Part shown: positions 1-9,589 of the stretch, piece by piece
Numbering within the stretch: position 1 is the first letter of the stretch
How the letters are laid out: each line of letters starts with the position of its first letter
Position numbers and translations under genes: made by a program
The notes under the pieces: model-generated
What the model was told of the DNA's origin: nothing
Database searches by the model: none
Seen by the model: only the letters and a program-made list of their open reading frames with translations
IMG/VR virus record: IMGVR_UViG_3300017735_000023
Location: 1 to 42,150 of that record
DNA length: 42,150 nucleotides
From: a virus
Reading direction: 5' to 3' (one strand)

Positions 1-64
1 TAGCTTCTGCATCTGATGCTGTTGAGTATATTATATAATTAGCCATTTTAGTAATTAGATGAAA
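1..64. repeat. Terminal direct repeat, left copy
   Basis: These 64 bases are identical to 42087-42150. A short exact end repeat on a metagenome-style phage contig normally means that the assembly has closed a circular or terminally redundant molecule. Genes read straight through the junction: the gene ending at 48 is followed in the circle by the gene starting at 42132, which equals position 46. Whether 64 bp is a real terminal repeat of the virion DNA or only the assembler's overlap cannot be decided here. T7-type direct terminal repeats are usually longer. Confidence 0.9.
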
Positions 65-968
65 GGTCTGTATGTAGTGCTGACTGCTCAGATGTTGTTA
101 GCTCTTTATCAAAAGCCATCATTACACTTGTCTTAAAGACAGCACCATTACCTAAATAGAATCTATCGTTAGTCATAGTTGTGCTTAAAACATCATTTGT
201 AGTGTTTAAAATCTCAGTAGAGTTTTTAGTCATATCAATACCAGTTCTAACTATTCCACTAACTTGCTCGTTTCTGGTGATACCGCATACAGTATACATA
301 TCGCCACTATCACTCCATTGTGCTGTGTTACTGTACTCATCAACTCCACCATAACCATCAGTTTTCATAGACATACCTAAAAGTGGTGCGTAGGTGTTGT
401 TTCCAGTTACTAAATATCTGTGGTCTACATTAAAGTGGCTAGTGTATTGGTGACTCTCTTTTAGACCAAACAAAGTCCTTTTTGTATTGCCAAAGTTTTG
501 CTGTCCATTTGCTAATGACATCACTAAAGTAACGCTTGTAGTGTCATTATTTGAGTAAGCATTAGATACAGCTGTATTACCATCAGTAGCCATTTGCATA
601 CCATAATATTGAAAAACCCTAAGATCTAATGTATTGTCACTTGCATCGTAATATGGGGCTATCGAATAAGAAGAAACACCAAAGTCAGCACCACCTTTCT
701 GGTCGTATATCTTAGATACTTGTACTTGCCCACTTGCCCAGTTGGTGTAAGTTGAGCTAGTTAGCTCGCTATAAGTAAAATCTTTAGTAGTTGGCGATGA
801 GCTACTACAATAAAGCTCTACTATATTATTACCATTTCCGTACAAATCATATAAAGCCCAAGCGTTAGTAGCATCGTCCATTATAGTAGTTGCTGACGCA
901 ATTACACCGTCAACACGTTGTACCGCTGACCTTATAAGGGGTTGTACAGCTGACTGTATTAATGGCAT
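48..968 (-). CDS. Lectin-like surface/tail protein (AbfB-like fold suspected)
   Basis: A 306-residue protein rich in Ser, Thr, Asn and Tyr. After about 30 residues the pattern (ALYDLYGNGNNIVELY, then KIYDQKGGADF near residue 90) resembles the concanavalin-like sandwich of arabinofuranosidase B-type domains, where a YDQSG motif is typical. In phages such domains sit in tail or capsid surface proteins and bind glycans. It lies just downstream of the internal virion genes in the late arm and overlaps the preceding 95-residue gene by one base (ATG/stop). A receptor-binding or decoration role is inferred from position and fold type. No catalytic residues were identified. Confidence 0.6.
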   Translation of the reverse strand: MPLIQSAVQPLIRSAVQRVDGVIASATTIMDDATNAWALYDLYGNGNNIVELYCSSSSPTTKDFTYSELTSSTYTNWASGQVQVSKIYDQKGGADFGVSSYSIAPYYDASDNTLDLRVFQYYGMQMATDGNTAVSNAYSNNDTTSVTLVMSLANGQQNFGNTKRTLFGLKESHQYTSHFNVDHRYLVTGNNTYAPLLGMSMKTDGYGGVDEYSNTAQWSDSGDMYTVCGITRNEQVSGIVRTGIDMTKNSTEILNTTNDVLSTTMTNDRFYLGNGAVFKTSVMMAFDKELTTSEQSALHTDLSSNY

Positions 969-1255
969 TAAACTTTAACGAAGTTGATTTTAACGCCTGT
1001 AGCACCAACACTAGTTGCATCAAATTTAATAAAGCAATTAGGAGGTAATGTTATGGTAGCATTGTAGTCATCTGTTATTGACAGATCAATACCAACAGCT
1101 GTTGTAAGTGGCGAGTAGTTTGTGCCGTCAATACTAACCAATACTTTTATTGTGCCACTAGAAGCAATTGTTCCTTGGCTATCTAAAAAATACTGACCAC
1201 CACCATTGTCTCCAATCTCTACAATTTTGTCTTCTGAATTAATGAGTGTTATCAT
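968..1255 (-). CDS. Small beta-rich putative virion protein
   Basis: A 95-residue protein without charged clusters, membrane segments or Cys pairs. Alternating hydrophobic residues (TIKVLVSIDGTNYSPL, later GVKINFVKV at the end) suggest an all-beta sandwich. It sits between the giant ejection protein and the lectin-like protein in the late arm, so a minor structural or decoration role is likely. I do not recognise a family. Confidence 0.6.
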   Translation of the reverse strand: MITLINSEDKIVEIGDNGGGQYFLDSQGTIASSGTIKVLVSIDGTNYSPLTTAVGIDLSITDDYNATITLPPNCFIKFDATSVGATGVKINFVKV

Positions 1256-1270
1256 ATGTTCTTCTATATA

Positions 1271-4200
1271 TTATCTTTGTGAATCGTCAAGCAACCATTG
1301 CTCAAACTCGTTCAAATATTCTAAAATGTAGGTACCTGTCATCTGGTGGAACCACTGTGGAGGTCCATATACGTTCTCTCCTGTCAGATCCTGCACCTTC
1401 TTGTACGCTCCAGTAGCGTCACCTGTACCTACCTCATACATAAATCCTAGTATAGTTTGTGGTAGTGGTGACATCACTTCCGTTGGATCACCAAACCTTA
1501 GTGCTGAGATTGGTAACTCAAGTACACCAAGCAACCCTGATTGATTAATTAGTCTATTCCATTGGAACGAACTCATCCTTGCTATATTGATTGGCTCCTT
1601 ACCTTTAGCTAAGTCTTTTAATACAGTTGCCATGTATGCCATTGCTATACTACCAGCAACAAACGCCATAAAGTGTGCCATCTTATACATCATTACATCA
1701 TCAGTATTACGATCAGCACTAATACCGTTCTTCATTCTGTAGAATATGTTCTGTGTCATACCTAACATAAATGATTGGTACTGAGTTAGTATACGCATAG
1801 CTGAACCCATAGGAGTACCAGCCCTAAAGCCTAATGATGTTAACACTTGTGTACCTATGTCTGGTCTAAACACACCTTGTCGTATATACTTAGTAACAAA
1901 CCTATCAAACTTCTTTCTAGTCTTAGGTGACAGTGCATCAATATTCATTCTTGTTACACCATCAGGAGTTTGAGTTGTATAAGTTAACTCACTTATTTCT
2001 TTCGCAGTAAATCCAAAACGTTCAAGGTTCTGAACAAACACAGACCCTGGCTCATTAATAGCATCACTAATAAATCTAGTTAACACATCAACAAACATCT
2101 CTTCCGATGCAGTAGTCAATGCATTCAAACCGTTGATCTTAAAAACTAGTTGGTGTAGTTTGTTTAAGAAACCACCACCAGCAGTCGGACCGAGGTCTGT
2201 GATTCTAGATGCAACAGCGTTGTTAAGCACATCAAAGGCTGCACCTAACTTATAGTAATATGTTTGCATACCACGTTTGTTACCTGTAAATCTATTCTTA
2301 ACACCTTGAGCATATGAACGTAAAAATACATCATGGTACTTTTCAAACGGTATACCTAACACATCTAGTGTACTTATAGCATTTGGTATATCAGTAAGTG
2401 ATGATGCACCAGATCCAGATAAAAACATAATGTTTGAGAAACGCATAGCTTTGTTAGTAAACGAACCCATTGTTGCATCAACTGGGTTATCCAACAAACC
2501 AGTAAGTTTGTCTACAGTCTTAAGGTATAAATACTTCTGACTTGTTTTGGTAGTACCCTTACCACCTATGTCATCTACTAAAGACTTAAGCATAGTACCT
2601 GGTTTAGTACCTGCTGTCTCAGCTAGTGATGCTAAAGCTGCACGTCTCTGTATCTGTGAAAGCATCAGATGTCCAATAGATTCGTAACCACTAAATGTAG
2701 TAGCTGCTTCACTAGCAAACTCTCTCTTAACTACAATGTTTCTTGAACCAAAGGCTCTGTCTAAATCCATTAACATTATATTGTCAGCATCAGCTCTGTT
2801 TGGATCAAGAGACTCATACCACATTTCCATAAACTCATCAAATGTCCAAGGTTGTTCTTGCTTACCTTCCTTAATCAACACGCCACTCATGCGTTTCATA
2901 GTAGCTTGTTTATCTATAAACCTATTCATGTATTCATAGAACCTATCAAAGCCCATAGTGTAAATAATATCAGGATCCCATCTCTGAGACAAACCACCAA
3001 AGTCATCTAGTATATCTAACCTAAGACCAGCCCTGTTCATATCAAACAGAACCTTCATCTCAGTTGCTTGTATTATATTAAACAGTTCTTCTAGCCCTTC
3101 AATACCTTTCCAGTTTTCAGGTATTTCTCTATTAAGTAAACCTTCATGTAGTTGTTGGAAGAACACTCTACTTTGTTCTTTCCTTCTCTTACCAAACATC
3201 TTCCAAGAATCCTTAGACCCTACATTCTTAAATGTTTTAAAGAATGCTAGTCCTTGTTCTGGTAAGAATAAATCAATAAGGTTATGTTTAAGTAACACAT
3301 CCATTAATGGTACAATAGCTTGTTGTCCATCAGCTATCATGTTGTGTTCAATACCTGCTAATCCTGTACGAACAGATCTATCTCTTCCATCTAAGAGACT
3401 ACGAAGCCATGATAACTTTTGTTTGTCATTCTTCATTCCCTCTAGTTCAAGAAGTATCTTTCTTTTCTTAGAAGCGTTACGAAGTACATCAATAAGTCTA
3501 CCTTGGTAGTAACTAGCAAGCACAGCACTCTTAGCTTCACCATTATAAATTCTACGTCTAATGTCTGGGTTAGGTAAGCTACCTGTTGCCCCCACAGTCT
3601 CGTCTCTATAATAATCTTTGATTGTATTATACAACTCTTTTAACTCAGACTCAGCTAACACATGGACTGTGTTCCCTGTCTCCTCATCAAAAGTATAAAG
3701 GATTTCCTTAATAGTAGCCTTGTACTCACCATAAGATATTAACTCTGTAGCATCTGGATCCACATCCAAGTTACTTGAGTCTCGTCTTGTTAGCATAGCT
3801 AGTATAAGATTATCTAGTCTATCCCCTTCTATCTGCTCTGGTGGTAATAACTGAGCAAGGTCATCCTTTAGTCCTTGTACTCTAGCTTTTAAAATCTCTT
3901 GCTTAGCTGCGTCAACCGACATCTGATTGTCACGAATGTATGTACTGATAACATCATCACCAGTAGGACCAGCATAATCTTGCTGAGTAAGTCTCGCCAC
4001 ATTTGCTTTGTGTCTAGCAATAGTGTTTCCAACTGTTGGGTTGTTACCTAGTCTTACTTTAGATTCGTTAATAACATTTGCTATCTCTGAAGCTAACTGT
4101 CCTGGGTTTTTAGTTGTCAATAACTTTTCTGCTAGTATCTCAGTGTTAATATACTTTTGTCGTGGACCTTTTGCATATTTCTTTGTTACATCAGCTATTA

Positions 4201-6058
4201 CTTTAGCTATAGATAATCTTAGCTTATCATACAATTTAATGTTAGACTTCTTTAACTCAGCCCAAAACTCTGGAGTTGTTATTGCCCACTCCATTAATGC
4301 AGATGCTCTCTCTTGTGTAGTCTCAACACCAGCAAAATAACCACCTCTGGATGCAGTCATATCATCTAGTTGTTTTTCTAACAAAGGATGATTTTCAATT
4401 ATTTTATTTAGATCAGCATAACCTACTGGATCTATACGCTGTATAGCGTGCACAACTTCATGAAACACAACAGAGAATGGTGATATCTTTTCTCCAACTA
4501 AGAACTCCATTCTATTTAAGTGTACAGTCTGCGGATCTCCGTTAGGATCAAAGTAGCCATATGCTACACTACCTGTAGTTGTTTGTTTAAAAGTAAACTG
4601 AGTGCCAAAGATACTTTCAACAACTTGTGATGCTACAGCAATCTCATACGCATACGCTTTCTTGTACTGCTTTGCAAACCTTTTAATAAACTTATTTGCT
4701 TGTTGCCTAGTTAAAACATTTAACTCTACAAGTTTATCTACGCTAGTTGTGTTATGCTTACGCATAAGGTCTGACATAACTGAAGCATATTCATCAGACT
4801 TTAACTGTGCTTCTAAACTATGTGTAGGTATAATCTCTTCTACATCCTCTTCATTCTTCTGTACAAAATGTCCGTCTGTGTCACCTATAGTTTCTTTTGC
4901 TATCTTAAGTTCTTTATCTGTTAGACCTTTAAAGTTGCCACGACGAATAGCAGTAAGAACATTCATATACATATCTTGATAGTTCTTAGATTGCTGAGGT
5001 ATAGGTAAATTCTCAAGCTGTTTATCTTTCTCTTTATCCAACACCACTTGTCTAGTTAGTGCCGTGTTTAAAGATGTCTGCAATCCTTGCTCCATGTGAG
5101 ACTTAAGCATATCCTTAAGTAAACTAGTTTGGTCTGGTGACATGTCTTTGAATCTAATAATACCATCTGTATCAATAGCTTCTTGAACAAAGTCAGACAA
5201 TGCATCAGCTTTCTTAACAGCCGTTTGAAACTGAGGGCTGTGAGTATACGCAATAGAAGCAGCCTTACCAAACTCTCCTGTCTCAAAGAATGAGTATATT
5301 TCTTTAAAAGTCTGTCCTTTCTTAAGGTTTGCATCGGCAGCTTTGTAGTGCATAAAACCTGAAAGTGTACCAAAGGTAAGCTGCCCTATAGCAACGTTCA
5401 TACCGATACCATATATAGAAGTCAACGGATCTGTTTCATAACCTAAATCTCTAGCAGCGTGATCATAAAAACCCTGTGCAATAGGAGCTTCTGCAACAGC
5501 GTACTTAAGAAAATCTTTCTGACCATATAATACAGATTTAAATCTCTGACCCATATTGATTGCTGCTTGTGTGTCATTGATCCTATCTATTCTATCAGCA
5601 ACCTTCTTTGTTTTCCTAGCTACCTTTGCAGCTAAACCAAAAGGTATAAAGTTAAATACATCACCAGTCTCTGCTGGTAATCCAGCAACAAAGTTTGATA
5701 TTGTGTACTCATCATTAATACGAGAGTTAACCAAATCATTATGAACTCTTCGCTGATAACGCATGTCATACTCTAAGGCATACTCACCAGGTATTGGGTC
5801 AAGAAAAAAACCATATTGGTTAGCATACTCTTGAGCCATAAGGTCATCAGCTTTCTCCAACCCTTCAGCTATAGATGCTTGTCTTGCTTGGTACAAATCA
5901 TATTGAAACCTAACAGGGTTTCGTACTTGATTCCAAGCAGCCTTAAGAGCTTGACCTCCACTTTCAATTCTACCTGTAGGTGTATCAACTAGGTCACCTA
6001 TGTTACTAACACCAGTAACTGTACCTAATGCTTCATCTGGAACTATTGTTAAATCCAT
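1271..6058 (-). CDS. Giant internal virion/ejection protein (gp16-like) with HExxH motif
   Basis: A 1595-residue protein, the longest gene here, directly after a 929-residue and a 245-residue gene in the order T7 uses for gp14, gp15 and gp16. By analogy it would be the largest inner-core protein, ejected into the host envelope to form a DNA conduit. The N-terminus lacks the lysozyme-like Glu-Ser motif found in T7 gp16. Instead residues 533-537 read HEVVH, the HExxH zinc-binding signature, inside a region (about 490-600) that looks like a metallopeptidase. A hydrophobic stretch near residue 1510 could insert in a membrane. The role as ejection protein rests on order and size; peptidase activity is a hypothesis. 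Confidence 0.75.
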   Translation of the reverse strand: MDLTIVPDEALGTVTGVSNIGDLVDTPTGRIESGGQALKAAWNQVRNPVRFQYDLYQARQASIAEGLEKADDLMAQEYANQYGFFLDPIPGEYALEYDMRYQRRVHNDLVNSRINDEYTISNFVAGLPAETGDVFNFIPFGLAAKVARKTKKVADRIDRINDTQAAINMGQRFKSVLYGQKDFLKYAVAEAPIAQGFYDHAARDLGYETDPLTSIYGIGMNVAIGQLTFGTLSGFMHYKAADANLKKGQTFKEIYSFFETGEFGKAASIAYTHSPQFQTAVKKADALSDFVQEAIDTDGIIRFKDMSPDQTSLLKDMLKSHMEQGLQTSLNTALTRQVVLDKEKDKQLENLPIPQQSKNYQDMYMNVLTAIRRGNFKGLTDKELKIAKETIGDTDGHFVQKNEEDVEEIIPTHSLEAQLKSDEYASVMSDLMRKHNTTSVDKLVELNVLTRQQANKFIKRFAKQYKKAYAYEIAVASQVVESIFGTQFTFKQTTTGSVAYGYFDPNGDPQTVHLNRMEFLVGEKISPFSVVFHEVVHAIQRIDPVGYADLNKIIENHPLLEKQLDDMTASRGGYFAGVETTQERASALMEWAITTPEFWAELKKSNIKLYDKLRLSIAKVIADVTKKYAKGPRQKYINTEILAEKLLTTKNPGQLASEIANVINESKVRLGNNPTVGNTIARHKANVARLTQQDYAGPTGDDVISTYIRDNQMSVDAAKQEILKARVQGLKDDLAQLLPPEQIEGDRLDNLILAMLTRRDSSNLDVDPDATELISYGEYKATIKEILYTFDEETGNTVHVLAESELKELYNTIKDYYRDETVGATGSLPNPDIRRRIYNGEAKSAVLASYYQGRLIDVLRNASKKRKILLELEGMKNDKQKLSWLRSLLDGRDRSVRTGLAGIEHNMIADGQQAIVPLMDVLLKHNLIDLFLPEQGLAFFKTFKNVGSKDSWKMFGKRRKEQSRVFFQQLHEGLLNREIPENWKGIEGLEELFNIIQATEMKVLFDMNRAGLRLDILDDFGGLSQRWDPDIIYTMGFDRFYEYMNRFIDKQATMKRMSGVLIKEGKQEQPWTFDEFMEMWYESLDPNRADADNIMLMDLDRAFGSRNIVVKREFASEAATTFSGYESIGHLMLSQIQRRAALASLAETAGTKPGTMLKSLVDDIGGKGTTKTSQKYLYLKTVDKLTGLLDNPVDATMGSFTNKAMRFSNIMFLSGSGASSLTDIPNAISTLDVLGIPFEKYHDVFLRSYAQGVKNRFTGNKRGMQTYYYKLGAAFDVLNNAVASRITDLGPTAGGGFLNKLHQLVFKINGLNALTTASEEMFVDVLTRFISDAINEPGSVFVQNLERFGFTAKEISELTYTTQTPDGVTRMNIDALSPKTRKKFDRFVTKYIRQGVFRPDIGTQVLTSLGFRAGTPMGSAMRILTQYQSFMLGMTQNIFYRMKNGISADRNTDDVMMYKMAHFMAFVAGSIAMAYMATVLKDLAKGKEPINIARMSSFQWNRLINQSGLLGVLELPISALRFGDPTEVMSPLPQTILGFMYEVGTGDATGAYKKVQDLTGENVYGPPQWFHQMTGTYILEYLNEFEQWLLDDSQR

Positions 6059-6060
6059 TG

Positions 6061-8850
6061 TTAGTAATCTTGACCTTCATCTAGACGTTGCTGTCTCACG
6101 CTGTCAATCCCAGATTCAGACAGGGTTAAAGCATCTGGTTCTGTGTCAGCTGGTGCAGATATTGTTAGACCTTCTTCTCTTATTACAGCTCTTTGCTCAT
6201 CTTCTGTAATAATTAATTGGATCTTTCTTTCACCTACATAGTAATAAATTGGTTCGTAGTACCCTGTAGCTGGATTAAATATATGAGGAGCTGTTCCAGC
6301 TTTACCTCCGTGTGTTGATATCTTATCAAACCTAAACGCTGGTTTAGGTTCACCAGTAGTTGCTAGTGGTATTGTAGCAGATGATACCCAATCATATAAC
6401 TTATCAGGATTATCAAAATACTTATCTAACTTTTTAAAGAAATTATTTACCTCTTTCTTTAAGCTAGTGCTGTAAGCAGCGTTCGATGCCACACCCTCAG
6501 CTATCTTTTGTATACTAGGTGTCATAGCATCTCTTAAATTTAACTGTTCATTCTCAGCCATCACAGTCCAATTAACTTCCATTAATCTATTAGCAATAGC
6601 GTCAGCTGTATCTTTGTATGCTGTGCTTAAGAATGTATTAGCATAGTGATTCTGGGCAGCCTGGTAAGGTCTAGTACCAAACAAATAGTCACGAAGAAAT
6701 GGGTGAGCAGCATCCAACTCAGTTTCAACTGCCATGTTATATATATTAGGTGGTATGTAAACATGTGTATCAAAGTCAGGTGCTTTTCTTGTAGCACCCA
6801 TCACACTAAACAACTGTAAGTTAGCTGTATTAGCAACCGACTTTCTTATGTGTTTATCAATCTTATCAAACTTAAAGTTGTGAGCCTTCTCATCTTTATC
6901 TTTCTTTTCTAGTTTCTTTTGATACTCTTCTTTTAATTTAGTATCAGCTAGATCAAACCATGACGAAGCAATCAAACCACGTCTTAGTTCTCTATAGTAT
7001 GAATGTAAATCATTTCTTCCTTGGGCATCATAGTATGTTGCTAACTCCGCAAGGTGTGGTAGTGTATCTAAATTATCTGCTCTAGTTTTATAACCGTCTG
7101 GTAAACTCCCATAGTTTGCTGCATTCTCAAACACTCTGATGTAGTTGTTTACAAAGTTTGATACAGTCTGTTTATTCATGTCTGGTGCCATACCTACAGC
7201 CATATACAACTGACCTAGCATCTTGTCTTCTTTAGATGGATTTTCTTGGTTTATTAAATCAAACCCACGCTTTAACAGAACATCAGGGTTTGTTGTGTTT
7301 AACTCCTGAACATCGTTTATATGCAGAGCTACACTAGTGCGGTCTGCAAAGTTTACCTCTATGTTAGAAGGTATAAAAAAATCTCTTTCATCATAACCAA
7401 ACTCATCAACAAAAAGTCTTTTCATCTCTTCGTTTTGAAGTCTAGGATTATTTGCTAGGTGGGGAACCAAAGCTTTTAACACTCGTACATCTTTATTCTC
7501 TAACCCACTGTGTATGTAGTTAGCTAATCCATTTCTGTAGTTTGTGTACTTGGTTGCAGTCTCACCATACAAAGCAAGACCTTCTGGTAGTACGTTACTT
7601 ACTCTATAGTTAGGATCTTTAAGCTTCTTAACTTCATTAATAGCCTCCATTTGAATTGGAGAGTACGCATACTCAAACTCATTGGCATCTGGATCAGGTA
7701 TGAATCTAGTCAAGAACGCTTGCATCTCTACCATATTCTGCTCTTGGCTTGCATTAAGAATTTTATCACCATTAGGTTTTTCCTTATATTTATTAAACAA
7801 CTCAACACTACCTAAACGTGTTAACTCAAATGTAGGGTCTGGCACAGGGTCAGTCGGTGACAATGACATTATGTTCTTACCATACTCTATTATACTGTTT
7901 AAATTACGAAGCTCTCTTTCTTGAGTAATGTCAAAGATTTCATCAAACCCTGCTTCTATTTGTTCCTTGGCATAACTAGCAATCTCTTTGTTGTTCTCAG
8001 ATATATAATTATGTGCTGCATTGTATGTACCAAACTCTTCAACAATAGCGTTTACTTCATTTGCATCAAAAGCTGTATCAATCCTGTGTTTAAATAGCTT
8101 TATAGCTAATGCCTGTGCTTGTGTGTTAACAGTTCTAACATTGTTTTCGTTTAACTGTCTTGAGTATCTTGATTCAGCAAACGACTCAATAGAACCTAGT
8201 GCTGTATAAAAATCTTGTTGTGGTATTTCTGTAGTTGCGTATCTATTTATAGTTTTATCAACAGTTGTAGCAGCGTATATTTCATCATTTGATACTCTGT
8301 CAAGCAGTATCCTGTTATCTGTCGAATTACTGATTCTAACTGATGCTTTAATCCAGTCAGTATCTAAATTATTTCTTTGTTTAACTGCTAGAGTTGGATC
8401 GTGTAAGTCATCTGTTCGAAACTCTGCAGACCGAACAGACTGCCACTGTTCTCTTAGTGATGGACCTTCAACACCATCTTCACCGACTACTGGATCTTCA
8501 AACGTTCCACTCTTAATAGAACGCATAACCTCTGCTTCAAGAATCAATTGTCTATTAGTAGCTTCAGTAATCCTTGTATCAATTCGTAGTTGATCTGCTG
8601 CTTTCTGACGAGCTGCAATTTCTTCTTCAGCTTGCTTTCTTAGTTTAGCTGCTTCTTTAGCAGCAGCTTCTAACCTTTTTTCTTTCTGTATGTTTGACTG
8701 GTATATGTTAGAACCAACCTGAGCAACCTGTCCTAGTGCACTAGCTGCTGCCTCTAGTCCGATATTACGAGTATCTTTTCTAATACCAAATGATTCTGCT
8801 TGCAGTTGGTTCTGTCCTGATATGCTTGATGTCTGTACTCTGATTGCCAT
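6061..8850 (-). CDS. Internal virion protein (gp15-like)
   Basis: A 929-residue, mostly helical, charged protein. Residues 40-100 form an Ala/Lys/Glu-rich coiled coil (KRLEAAAKEAAKLRKQAEEE). It lies 2 bases before the giant gp16-like gene and 1 base after the gp14-like gene, matching the T7 core-protein order. In T7 gp15 forms part of the inner core and the periplasmic ejection tube. There is no signal peptide or membrane segment. Assignment is by position and general character, not by a recognised motif. Confidence 0.65.
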   Translation of the reverse strand: MAIRVQTSSISGQNQLQAESFGIRKDTRNIGLEAAASALGQVAQVGSNIYQSNIQKEKRLEAAAKEAAKLRKQAEEEIAARQKAADQLRIDTRITEATNRQLILEAEVMRSIKSGTFEDPVVGEDGVEGPSLREQWQSVRSAEFRTDDLHDPTLAVKQRNNLDTDWIKASVRISNSTDNRILLDRVSNDEIYAATTVDKTINRYATTEIPQQDFYTALGSIESFAESRYSRQLNENNVRTVNTQAQALAIKLFKHRIDTAFDANEVNAIVEEFGTYNAAHNYISENNKEIASYAKEQIEAGFDEIFDITQERELRNLNSIIEYGKNIMSLSPTDPVPDPTFELTRLGSVELFNKYKEKPNGDKILNASQEQNMVEMQAFLTRFIPDPDANEFEYAYSPIQMEAINEVKKLKDPNYRVSNVLPEGLALYGETATKYTNYRNGLANYIHSGLENKDVRVLKALVPHLANNPRLQNEEMKRLFVDEFGYDERDFFIPSNIEVNFADRTSVALHINDVQELNTTNPDVLLKRGFDLINQENPSKEDKMLGQLYMAVGMAPDMNKQTVSNFVNNYIRVFENAANYGSLPDGYKTRADNLDTLPHLAELATYYDAQGRNDLHSYYRELRRGLIASSWFDLADTKLKEEYQKKLEKKDKDEKAHNFKFDKIDKHIRKSVANTANLQLFSVMGATRKAPDFDTHVYIPPNIYNMAVETELDAAHPFLRDYLFGTRPYQAAQNHYANTFLSTAYKDTADAIANRLMEVNWTVMAENEQLNLRDAMTPSIQKIAEGVASNAAYSTSLKKEVNNFFKKLDKYFDNPDKLYDWVSSATIPLATTGEPKPAFRFDKISTHGGKAGTAPHIFNPATGYYEPIYYYVGERKIQLIITEDEQRAVIREEGLTISAPADTEPDALTLSESGIDSVRQQRLDEGQDY

Positions 8851-8851
8851 A

Positions 8852-9589
8852 TTAAGGTGTAAAACTAAAAGGTGATGGTGTCGGTGTTACTGGTTTCATA
8901 GTACCAAGATTAAAATTAGTTCCTAAGAAATTAAAATTAGGTGTAGTTGTTGCTGGTACACTAGGTGTTGTCGGTGCACCTAAGTTACTTAGTGTCATGA
9001 ATGATCCAGCTGCTGATGCAAACGAACCTAACATATTCATCTTACCAGCGTACTCAACTTGTTGTGCTTGTACCCTAAGTTGATTTGCTTGTGCTGCTCC
9101 ACTATGTCTAACCTGTGCTTGCTCTGCTTCAGAATATACATCTATTGCATACATCTGTCTGCTTAGTTCATCACCTTGCATACTAGCTTCTAAGTATTTA
9201 TCAGACTCCTCTAAGTATATTGCGTCTAGTTTATCCTGATAAACTTTCTCTTCAGCGTCCAGTATTGCAGAGAAAGTACCACCATAGCCATAACTGTTCT
9301 TAGTTTTAGCTAAGCTTTGTTCGATCTCACCAAGTCCAGTATCAATACCTTTTGCTGCCTTGTTGACAGCAACTTGAAGATTATAATCAATAACTGATTT
9401 ATCAAATGCAAGTTTCTGTTTCTCTCCTTGGTACTTACCTGCTATTGTAACAGCATTGTAATCAGCCATGTTAATAACACCATCAGCGTTCTGCTCCAAC
9501 CCTTGTGCTTGGCTCTTAGCACCCAAGTACCCCACAATACCTTGTGCGGCTTGGAATCCTGCTACGACATATGGTATTATTGCTTGCAT
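8852..9589 (-). CDS. Internal virion protein (gp14-like)
   Basis: A 245-residue protein starting MQAIIPYVVAGFQAAQG. The small hydrophobic N-terminus, Ala/Gln-rich helical body and Pro/Thr-rich disordered tail (TPSVPATTTPNF) are typical of the smallest core protein of T7-like phages, which inserts in the outer membrane during ejection. It overlaps the tail tubular protein B gene by one base and is followed directly by the gp15-like gene. Position and composition support the call. Confidence 0.7.
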   Translation of the reverse strand: MQAIIPYVVAGFQAAQGIVGYLGAKSQAQGLEQNADGVINMADYNAVTIAGKYQGEKQKLAFDKSVIDYNLQVAVNKAAKGIDTGLGEIEQSLAKTKNSYGYGGTFSAILDAEEKVYQDKLDAIYLEESDKYLEASMQGDELSRQMYAIDVYSEAEQAQVRHSGAAQANQLRVQAQQVEYAGKMNMLGSFASAAGSFMTLSNLGAPTTPSVPATTTPNFNFLGTNFNLGTMKPVTPTPSPFSFTP

